A stretch of DNA of 35,393 bases from Pseudomonadota bacterium (lineage in GTDB: Bacteria > Pseudomonadota > Alphaproteobacteria > Acetobacterales > Acetobacteraceae). The translations under genes and the position numbers were made by a program. Location of the stretch: the NCBI GenBank assembly GCA_021798575.1, contig JAJZGI010000024.1, positions 1-35,393 of the forward strand, in the 5' to 3' direction. Below, piece after piece: positions 17,367 through 24,430 of this stretch (positions are counted from its first letter, which is position 1; each line of letters starts with the position of its first letter). The notes beneath the pieces are model-generated. The model ran no database searches, was not told the DNA's origin, and saw nothing but the letters and a program-made list of their open reading frames with translations.

Positions 17367-19874
17367 TCAGATGTTGTTGGTTCGGCGCGCAGAGCCCAGG
17401 GCCAGAATGGTTTTCTGCGCCCTCGCCAGCTCCTCCTGCGCGCGGATGGAGAATTCACTGGCCCGCGACTGCATCTCACTGCCGCGCAGGCCCAGCCAGG
17501 GGGCGCACAGCTCGCCGAGCGCCAGCGCGCCGACATTGACGGCGCTGCTCTGCAACGCATGCGCATGGTCACGGAACGTCCGCATATCGCCGGAATTCGC
17601 CGCCATGGCCAGTTCATGGATCAGCCCCTGCGCATCATCGAGGAAGTCCGCCAACAGCTCACTGAGGAATTTGCTGTCGCCGAGCTGACGTAGATTACGG
17701 ATGATCGTTTCGTCCAGCGCGGGTGTCGTCACCACCCGGAACCGCGGGTGGGGCTGCTGTGGCGTGACGGGATCGGCGGCTGGGCTTCGGGCTGGGCGGG
17801 ACATTTTTTCGATCGCGGCGAGCAGGGTCGGCTGGTCGATCGGCTTGATCAGGCACCCATCCATATCGGCCTTGCGCCAATGCTGGCTCGTCTGAACGGT
17901 GACGTCTGCGGTCAGGCCAACGATAGGTAGCCGGGTATCGCCGGTGGACATCATGCGATAGAGTTTTGTCGCCTCGATCCCGTCCAGTTCGGGCATGTTG
18001 AAGTCCATGAGCACGATATCGAGACGGTCGGCCTCCCGCTCCAGTATGTCGAGCGCCAGCTCCCCGTTTTCGGCGATCAGCACTTCATGCCCCGCGCTCT
18101 CCAGAATACGCGAGAAGACGCGCTGGTTGGTGCGGTTGTCATCGACGAGCAGTACGCGTCGCTTTGGTGTGGTGGAGTGCGATGGGGAATTGGCCGCTGC
18201 GGCGGCTGGCGTCGGCCTTTCCTGTGGCGCTTGCTCAGCATTGGGGGCCAGGCGCGTCGCGATGGAGAGGACCTGGCGCAGCGCGGCCTCGGAGGACAGG
18301 TCGCGGAGGACGGCGACACAGCTTCGCTGGGTCGCGAGGTCTGGCAATGATGGTTCGGCAGCCTCGTCGATCAGCACGGTCATCCCCTGGCGCGCGCGAT
18401 GGGGCGCGGATTCTTCCCAGTCCGGTTCGTGCATCAGCACCACGCGCGGCCCAGCGGCGTCTTCATGAAGTTGGGGGCCGGTTACGGCCACACCAACCGA
18501 GGCCAGTAGTACCCTCATCTGGGTCGCCACCCGCGGGCTCCTGGCAACCAGTGTGACCGCGGGCACGCCCGCCGGCCATGCCTCTGTCTCGGGCGCGAGG
18601 GCGTCCGCCTTGATATTGAAACGGAACGTACTGCCCGCCCCGAGCGCGCTCTCGACCTCGATGGATCCACCGAGCAGGCCAACCAGCCGCTGCGTAATCG
18701 CCAGGCCCAGCCCGGTCCCGCCAAAGCGGTTCATGATGCTGGCATCGGCCTGGGTGAAGCTCTCGAAGATACGGGCCTGGTTTTGTGGCGCGATCCCGAT
18801 GCCCGTGTCCGAGACCTCGAACCTCAAATTCAGGGAGCCTTCCGGGCCCTCCGCCGGCTGGCCGTCCACCGCGATGATGATGCCGCCGGTTTTGGTGAAT
18901 TTCACCGCATTTCCGACGAGGTTCATCAGGATTTCATAAAGGTGCAGGCGGTTGGCCAGCAGGCGCAGGGGGGTGCGCGGTGTGACATGGAAGCCCAGGC
19001 GCAGCCCCTTGGCCAGGATCTGGCTCTCCACCATGCGCCGGATATCGAGCAGCAGGATCAGCAGGTCGAACTCTTCGACCAAGCTGGGCATCCGCCCGGC
19101 CTCGATACGCGAGAGGTCCAATACGCCATTGATCAGCGATTGCAGCGATCGACTCGCAACGTCGATCGTCTCGATCATTTCATGCTGCTCGGCGCTCAGG
19201 TTGTTGGTGCGCAGGAGCCCGCTCATGCCGATGATCGCGGTCAGAGGCGTGCGCAGCTCGTGGCTGACGCTGGCGAGGAAGAGGCTCTTGGCCTTGCTCG
19301 CCTCCTCGGCGGCGCGCATCGCCAGGGAGAGCTTACGGATCAAAGTCCCCGCGTAGGCCGGCAGGAGGACCAGGCCGATCAGCAACCCCGCCGAGAGATG
19401 CGGCTGCGTGTACCAGAAGCGCGTCGTCGCCACCACCAGGCCGAAGCTCAGCGTTGATACCGTCAGGGCGATCACCAGAAACGGGATGCCGAAACGGAAA
19501 CCGTTGCCAAAGATCACCCAGAGATAGATCGGGAAGAACAAGGCGACGTCTTCCCCGCCCAGGTGCAGTTGCCAGGAGAGGAAGCCGCAGTCGAGCAACA
19601 GCGCAAAGAGCCGCCGCTCCTGAGATACGCCCGGGCGGAGCACGATATGTGCCAGCACGGCGAGCGCCGCCAGGATATAGATGACCATGCCGATGACCGC
19701 ATCGAGCGGCGTGCCGCTTCTTAGCCTCACGAGCAGGACGGAAATGATGATGGCGCCGAAGACGAGCCGGTTGAAGCTCATCTCGTGCTCGGTGTCAGGC
19801 CGTCCGCGCAGGCGACCCGCAACCCAGCTCCATGGACCCAGGCACGCCTGCTTCACTTGCGAAAATATAGTCAC
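17367..19874 (-). CDS. rpfC: RpfC-type hybrid sensor histidine kinase (DSF receptor)
   Basis: This is an 835-residue inner-membrane hybrid kinase. A short cytoplasmic start carries GRPDTEH (residues 24-30). It matches the GRADSEH element of Xanthomonas RpfC, part of the DSF-sensing juxtamembrane region. Several membrane helices follow (about 35-185), including LRPGVSQERRL and the LWVIFGNGFRFG segment typical of RpfC. HisKA has its phospho-His at 205. HATPase motifs are DTGIGI (356-361) and GGTGLGL (385-391). A degenerate receiver-like stretch lies at about 439-545. A canonical receiver has Asp624 and Lys677. A C-terminal HPt domain has His772 (AHALQSSAVNVGA). GTG 19874 is chosen because it overlaps the response-regulator stop (GTGA). 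The frame opens 16 codons earlier. Confidence 0.92.
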   Translation of the reverse strand: MTIFSQVKQACLGPWSWVAGRLRGRPDTEHEMSFNRLVFGAIIISVLLVRLRSGTPLDAVIGMVIYILAALAVLAHIVLRPGVSQERRLFALLLDCGFLSWQLHLGGEDVALFFPIYLWVIFGNGFRFGIPFLVIALTVSTLSFGLVVATTRFWYTQPHLSAGLLIGLVLLPAYAGTLIRKLSLAMRAAEEASKAKSLFLASVSHELRTPLTAIIGMSGLLRTNNLSAEQHEMIETIDVASRSLQSLINGVLDLSRIEAGRMPSLVEEFDLLILLLDIRRMVESQILAKGLRLGFHVTPRTPLRLLANRLHLYEILMNLVGNAVKFTKTGGIIIAVDGQPAEGPEGSLNLRFEVSDTGIGIAPQNQARIFESFTQADASIMNRFGGTGLGLAITQRLVGLLGGSIEVESALGAGSTFRFNIKADALAPETEAWPAGVPAVTLVARSPRVATQMRVLLASVGVAVTGPQLHEDAAGPRVVLMHEPDWEESAPHRARQGMTVLIDEAAEPSLPDLATQRSCVAVLRDLSSEAALRQVLSIATRLAPNAEQAPQERPTPAAAAANSPSHSTTPKRRVLLVDDNRTNQRVFSRILESAGHEVLIAENGELALDILEREADRLDIVLMDFNMPELDGIEATKLYRMMSTGDTRLPIVGLTADVTVQTSQHWRKADMDGCLIKPIDQPTLLAAIEKMSRPARSPAADPVTPQQPHPRFRVVTTPALDETIIRNLRQLGDSKFLSELLADFLDDAQGLIHELAMAANSGDMRTFRDHAHALQSSAVNVGALALGELCAPWLGLRGSEMQSRASEFSIRAQEELARAQKTILALGSARRTNNI

Positions 19875-22051
19875 CTCGCCATCGCTCCGGTGATCGAAGT
19901 GAGCCCGCTCAACCCGCTGCATGCCAACTGTGCGGCGAATGTCTCGGGCGGCACCGCCTCGCTGAAGAGGAACCCCTGGACCTCATCGCAGCCTTCGGCC
20001 TGCAACAGCTTGAGCTGGCCGTTTGTCTCCACACCCTCGGCCATCACCGAGAGGCGCAGGATATGGGCGAGATCGATGATGGTCCGCACGATTGCCAGGT
20101 CGCTCGAGGAGCTGGTGAGGCCATGGACGAAGGATTTGTCGATCTTCAGCCGGTCCAGCGGGAAGTCGCGGATATAGCTCAATGAAGAATAGCCCGTGCC
20201 GAAATCATCCAGTGACAAGGTAACGCCCAGCTCCCGCAGGGCATGGAGCTGGGTTCGGACATTCTCGATATCGCTCATCAGGATATTCTCGGTAAGCTCC
20301 AGATCGAGCAGCAACGGATTGACGCCGGTCGCGGTAATCGCGGCGACGACCAGGCTGTGTACATTGCGGCGGCGAAACTGGATCGGTGACAGGTTGATGC
20401 CGACGTGCAAATCCGTGATGCCGGACGCCTGCCAGGCTGCGGCCTGGCGACAGGCCTCGTTCAACACCCATTCGTTGATCGACACGATCAGGCCTGTCTC
20501 CTCGGCGAGACCGAGGAAGCTGCCGGGGTGTAGCAGCCCGTGGCCGGGCCGATCCCAGCGCAGCAGCGCCTCGCCACCGATGATTTTACGACGGCTGAGG
20601 TTGATCTGGGGCTGGTAGTGTAGGACGAACTCCTGGCGGGCGATCGCCAGACGCAGATCGGCCTCCAACTGCGCGATCTGGCTGGCCCGCGGCCCCATGT
20701 CGGCAGCAAAGAACGACCAAGTATTACCACCCATGGACTTGGCCGAATACATCGCCTGGTCTGAGTTTTTCAGCAGCACGTCGGGGTCGTTGCCGTCCAG
20801 TGGGGACAGGGTGACACCGATGCTGGCACCCATGGTCAGCGCGTCCGGCTTTCCGTCGGTCTGGTTCAGGCGCTTTATGATGCCCTCGGCCATGGTCACG
20901 GCGTCGTCCGACCCCGTGATCTTCGGCTGGAGCACGGCAAATTCGTCACCGCCGATGCGGGCGACGATATTGTCCTTACCCGCGACATCCAGCAATGCCC
21001 CGGCGACACGGCGCAACATCTTGTCGCCAACGTGGTGCCCATGCACGTCGTTGATGGTCTTGAAGCGGTCCAGATCGATGAAGTGCAAGGCGAAATGCTG
21101 GTCGCCGCGTCCGCCGCGCGCCAGTTCCCGCCGGATATGGTCGCGCAGCATCCCACGGTTGGGTAGTCCGGTCAGGAGATCGTGGCTCGCGACGTGCTGC
21201 AGGCGCTTCTCGACATCCCGCCGCTCCGTGATGTCGACCGAGGTGGTCAGGACGCTGACAGTCACGCCTTGGCTGTCCCGTAACGGGACCTTGCTGGTCA
21301 GATACACGCGCGACTGGCCCGTGCCGGTGGTGATATCCTCCTCGCGCGTTGGGGCGGGCTGGCCTGTCTCCATCACCAGCCGGTCCAACCGGCGGCTGGT
21401 CGCCGCCCGCTCGGGGCCGAACAGCAGGTCCACCGGCTTGCCCACGAGCTCACCCGGCACAGCCCCGACGGAGGCCGCTTGCAGCGCATTGACGAAGACA
21501 CAGGTGCCGCTCAGGTCCGCGGCGCTGATCAGGGCCGGCACGGTGTCGATAACCTGGGCCAGCGCCTCCCGGCTTTCCCGGATGAGCTGTTCCTGCGCGG
21601 TCAGGCTGACCGCCAGTCGGCGCTCCAAAAAGCCAGCCCGTTGGACCGCCATCTGCTGCTGGGCACGAAGTTTGAGCAGGTTACGTACCCGCGTGCCGAA
21701 TTCAACATGGTCGACCGGGCTGAGCAGGAAGTCCGTGGCCCCTGCCTCCAGGGAGGTCAGCCGGAATTTTCGATCGTCATAGGCGGTGACGACGATGATC
21801 GGGACATCAGGGTCGTTGCGCCGGGAGCGGACCTGGGTGACCACCATGTCGCCCGTCATATCGGGCATGTTATAGTCGGTGATGATGAGATCGGCGGTGT
21901 TATGGGCGAGCCAGTCGAGCGCCTCCTTCGGGTGGCCGAAGGCACGCACGTTGACATCCAGATTCAGCTTATGGGATAGCCTGGAATAGATGCGCCGGTT
22001 CGTTGCGCTGTCATCGATGATGAGGATCGTGGGCGACGGGGTTTGCATCAT
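19871..22051 (-). CDS. Response regulator REC-PAS-GGDEF-EAL, RpfG-type receiver with c-di-GMP output
   Basis: This 726-residue protein is co-transcribed with, and translationally coupled to, the RpfC-type kinase. The receiver (about 8-125) has Asp13-Asp14, phospho-acceptor Asp59 (LIITDYNMP) and Thr89. Its EAGATDFLLSPVDHVEF segment resembles RpfG-type receivers, except that the conserved Lys before Pro is Ser111. A coiled stretch (about 127-165) leads to a PAS domain (about 165-278). GGDEF is at 367-371 with no RxxD inhibitory site. The EAL domain has Glu494-Ala-Leu, the NLSP loop, LELTEN, Asp615-Asp616 and Lys636, all intact. It takes the place of RpfG, whose output in Xanthomonas is an HD-GYP phosphodiesterase. 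It probably changes c-di-GMP in response to DSF. Confidence 0.92.
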   Translation of the reverse strand: MMQTPSPTILIIDDSATNRRIYSRLSHKLNLDVNVRAFGHPKEALDWLAHNTADLIITDYNMPDMTGDMVVTQVRSRRNDPDVPIIVVTAYDDRKFRLTSLEAGATDFLLSPVDHVEFGTRVRNLLKLRAQQQMAVQRAGFLERRLAVSLTAQEQLIRESREALAQVIDTVPALISAADLSGTCVFVNALQAASVGAVPGELVGKPVDLLFGPERAATSRRLDRLVMETGQPAPTREEDITTGTGQSRVYLTSKVPLRDSQGVTVSVLTTSVDITERRDVEKRLQHVASHDLLTGLPNRGMLRDHIRRELARGGRGDQHFALHFIDLDRFKTINDVHGHHVGDKMLRRVAGALLDVAGKDNIVARIGGDEFAVLQPKITGSDDAVTMAEGIIKRLNQTDGKPDALTMGASIGVTLSPLDGNDPDVLLKNSDQAMYSAKSMGGNTWSFFAADMGPRASQIAQLEADLRLAIARQEFVLHYQPQINLSRRKIIGGEALLRWDRPGHGLLHPGSFLGLAEETGLIVSINEWVLNEACRQAAAWQASGITDLHVGINLSPIQFRRRNVHSLVVAAITATGVNPLLLDLELTENILMSDIENVRTQLHALRELGVTLSLDDFGTGYSSLSYIRDFPLDRLKIDKSFVHGLTSSSSDLAIVRTIIDLAHILRLSVMAEGVETNGQLKLLQAEGCDEVQGFLFSEAVPPETFAAQLACSGLSGLTSITGAMAR

Positions 22052-22137
22052 TACTCATTCTGACTGAAATTCGAGTCCCAAAGCAAGAGCGCCCCGGATT
22101 GGGTGATCCTACGCAGCTTCAACTATGTCATCAGACC

Positions 22138-22446
22138 CTAAGCGGCATGGTACATGGCGCGTTGAGCTTGAGCCAGATCACGCGCCATCTGGAGGTTCAG
22201 CCAAAACCGGGCGGACGTATTAAACCGCCGCCCTAGCAGAATAGCCGTCTCGGCGCTGATGGCGCGCTCACCGTTAACAATTTCAGTGATCCGATTCGGA
22301 GAGACGTTTATCTCACGGGCCAAGGCGCGTGCGGAGAGGTTGAGCGGGGCCAGAAACTCCTCGCGCAGCACCTCGCCGGGTGTCACCGGCGGCAACGCAT
22401 CAGCCTCAAAGCCGATCTTGTCCAAGCTTTCTCGTAAAATCGTCAC
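22138..22446 (-). CDS. higA: HigA-family antitoxin (HTH)
   Basis: This is a 102-residue XRE-type protein. PPVTPGEVLREEFL precedes a helix-turn-helix (about 38-75: SARALAREINVSPNRITEIVNGER). It continues SAETAILLGRRFNTSARFWLNLQ, the standard HigA pattern. HigA binds and neutralises HigB and represses its own promoter. It follows the toxin gene by 9 bases, the toxin-first order typical of higBA. It lies 86 bases upstream of the response-regulator gene on the same strand. Confidence 0.92.
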   Translation of the reverse strand: MTILRESLDKIGFEADALPPVTPGEVLREEFLAPLNLSARALAREINVSPNRITEIVNGERAISAETAILLGRRFNTSARFWLNLQMARDLAQAQRAMYHAA

Positions 22447-22455
22447 AACAAGCTC

Positions 22456-22740
22456 CTAGCTATGGTAATCTACAATTTCGACCTCATGAGGCCCGTCGTC
22501 TTGCCAGACAAAACAAATACGCCACTGATGGTTGACGCGGATTGAATGCTGGCCGTTTCTTCTTCCCTGCAACGCTTCCAAGCGGTTGCCCGGTGGGGCG
22601 CGTAGGTCATTCAGTGCCTCTGCAGCATCCAAAATCGCCAGCTTCCGACGAGCGGTGGCTAAAATATCCGTAGGGAACCCCTTTGGCACCCGATTTTGAA
22701 ATATCTGGGCGGTGAGCTTGTCAGAGAAACTGCGGATCAC
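22456..22740 (-). CDS. higB: HigB-family RNase toxin (RelE superfamily)
   Basis: This is a 94-residue HigB/RelE-fold toxin that cleaves mRNA on the ribosome. Visible family features are the start IRSFSDKL, the segment LRAPPGNRLEALQGRRNGQHSIRVNHQWRICF and the end VEIVDYH. They carry the conserved Arg and His residues of the family active site. The start codon is GTG 22740. A promoter-like pair ends 6 bases before it, so the message may be leaderless. The length is normal and the gene appears intact. Confidence 0.92.
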   Translation of the reverse strand: MIRSFSDKLTAQIFQNRVPKGFPTDILATARRKLAILDAAEALNDLRAPPGNRLEALQGRRNGQHSIRVNHQWRICFVWQDDGPHEVEIVDYHS

Positions 22741-22746
22741 CGGTTA

Positions 22747-22775
22747 TGTGTAGCGCAACGCGTAACATAGCACAA
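22747..22775 (-). promoter_or_regulatory. Putative sigma-70 promoter of higBA
   Basis: Read on the minus strand, TTGTGC (22775-22770) and TACACA (22752-22747) are 17 bases apart. The -10 box ends 6 bases before the GTG start of higB. Transcription would therefore begin at or next to the start codon, which implies a leaderless mRNA. A weak inverted repeat, GTTACGC with GCGCTAC, lies inside the spacer and could be the HigA operator. Confidence 0.5.
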
Positions 22776-22835
22776 GTAATTTATATGCGGTGGCGTCACC
22801 TTAATACTCTTAATGCCAATGCACTTAACGCCGTA

Positions 22836-24005
22836 TCAAGATTTTTCGGTAGCTGGACGGGCTTTTATCAGCATACCTGTCATAGTTCTCAGAGCGCCGG
22901 TCCAGGCCGTGTCCACCCACGCCAGGGGCAGCGCGCAGGCGAGGGTGATCCCGATGGTCACGGCGGCCGCCAGCAGCACGGCGCCGGCGATGCCCAAGGC
23001 TCCAGCAGTATAGATGACGATTGCCGCCCCCACCGAGAGCATGATCGGCACATGCAACAGATAGAGCGGGAACGACAGCCGCCCCAGCCATACAGCCCAG
23101 CGCTTCGAGAAAAAATGTCGCGCGGACTGATTACCGAGCAGCACGATGATGATGACCGCCGCGCTTACGTCCCAGACAAAATGGGCGGCGCTGGCATCCG
23201 GCAGGGCCGCCTTCAGCGGCGCCTCGATGATCGTGGCCGGCCCGGCGGAGAAGCAGAACAGATAGACGCCGGCCAACCCTCCGATGACAGCCTGCCAGTT
23301 GGACAGATCAGGAAATTTATGATCGGCGTAGAGCATCGCCAACATCGTTCCCACCAGAAAGTCGGAAAAAAATGTGACCGGCGGCACGAGACCCGCCGCG
23401 AGCATCACCGCGCCGATGGCGGCTAGCCGGAGCGGCCAGCGTCCTATCCAGAACAATATGGGTGCAATTAAAAAAATAGCAAAACTGCCGAACAGCTCGA
23501 TCCGCATGGTCCACAGCGGCGAGTCAAAATGGACGTCCCCGAACAAAAACACGCCATATAGCCCGCTGCGGAGCGCCGCCGCCCATGAGGTGTCGCGGCC
23601 ATGCAGTGGCGAATTGAAATGGCTCGCCATCCAGTCATTGCTCGTTATCGCCGCCGCCTGTTTGTAATCACCGTGGCTCAGCATGATCATCGCCCAGGAG
23701 AACAGGCAGGCGATGGTCGTGAGCGCGGCCAGCCTCGGCCAGCGTTTGAACAATGCGGTCAGGATGCGCGACCAATTCTGGTCCTTTGCAAAAGGCAGGC
23801 TGAGGATAAAGCCGGAGAGGACAAAAAAGACCGATACCGCCGCGCCGCCATTCAGCGCCCATTGGTGGATGAGGTTCAGCGCGTTCAAAGGGCCGGCACC
23901 AGGTGGCACGAGGCCGCGCACCAGATGGCCCAGCATCACGATGATGGCTGCGATCCCGCGCAGACCCTCCAACGGCACCAATTTACCGGCGTTTTGTTTG
24001 CTCAT
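22836..24005 (-). CDS. Acyltransferase 3 family membrane protein (OafA/YrhL type)
   Basis: This is a 389-residue integral membrane protein with about ten hydrophobic segments. The N-terminus has the family pattern LEGLRGIAAIIVMLGHL, with the conserved His near residue 27, followed by SVFFVLSGFIL and LFKRWPRLA. The LGRLSFPLYLLHVPIM segment near residue 310 is also typical. Such proteins O-acylate surface polysaccharides, lipopolysaccharide or other exported sugars; the substrate is not predictable here. There are no neighbouring polysaccharide genes, and the gene sits between the toxin-antitoxin pair and a gene-poor stretch. It could be part of an acquired segment. Confidence 0.88.
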   Translation of the reverse strand: MSKQNAGKLVPLEGLRGIAAIIVMLGHLVRGLVPPGAGPLNALNLIHQWALNGGAAVSVFFVLSGFILSLPFAKDQNWSRILTALFKRWPRLAALTTIACLFSWAMIMLSHGDYKQAAAITSNDWMASHFNSPLHGRDTSWAAALRSGLYGVFLFGDVHFDSPLWTMRIELFGSFAIFLIAPILFWIGRWPLRLAAIGAVMLAAGLVPPVTFFSDFLVGTMLAMLYADHKFPDLSNWQAVIGGLAGVYLFCFSAGPATIIEAPLKAALPDASAAHFVWDVSAAVIIIVLLGNQSARHFFSKRWAVWLGRLSFPLYLLHVPIMLSVGAAIVIYTAGALGIAGAVLLAAAVTIGITLACALPLAWVDTAWTGALRTMTGMLIKARPATEKS

Positions 24006-24430
24006 GAGCTTTAATATGCCGAATTTTTGGATTCCAGGAGGGCCTTCGTAGAATCACATTTACAGAATAGCGGAGAGGGCGTCCGTAGAAAAAACATATA
24101 ACTAAATGATAAAATAATCATTTTTTTGGCGTCACAATTCTCGTTCTACGCCGTGGCCTACATAATGGTGTTGAATTTTGGCGAATCGCTTCATTTGTAC
24201 GCCCCCGGTCAGATGTAAATCAAGGTTTGTCCGGTTCCGACGCCTACCGAGATCGTCAGCGCTGTCCTGGTGCAGTTTCCCTGGACGGCGAGCTCAATCA
24301 TGTCCATGATTCGATTCGTGCTATAGTTGTGGGAACATGCCGTTTATGTCAAAAAAAGACTTGAAGTCCTGGGACGCGGTGACGTGCGGTGAGATGCCTG
24401 CTCCGTTGACCAAAGCCCGGTGATCCACGC
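24006..24430. other. Gene-free, partly AT-rich spacer between divergent genes
   Basis: No reading frame here looks genuine. The part near 24040-24130 is strikingly AT-rich for this genome. It contains a terminator-like hairpin on the plus strand: AAATGAT (24104-24110), loop AAAATA, then ATCATTT followed by four more T. No plus-strand gene precedes this hairpin. The right part holds the inverted repeat and -10-like box described separately. The composition is compatible with horizontally acquired DNA. Confidence 0.5.
24296..24327 (+). promoter_or_regulatory. Operator-like inverted repeat and -10-like box before the HD/YwgA pair
   Basis: AATCATG (24296-24302) and CATGATT (24305-24311) form a perfect 7-bp inverted repeat with a 2-base spacer. 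Ten bases after it is TATAGT (24322-24327), a good -10 box. The repeat covers the place where a -35 element would be, as expected for a repressor or activator site. The distance to the HD gene start is about 100 bases. Confidence 0.4.
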
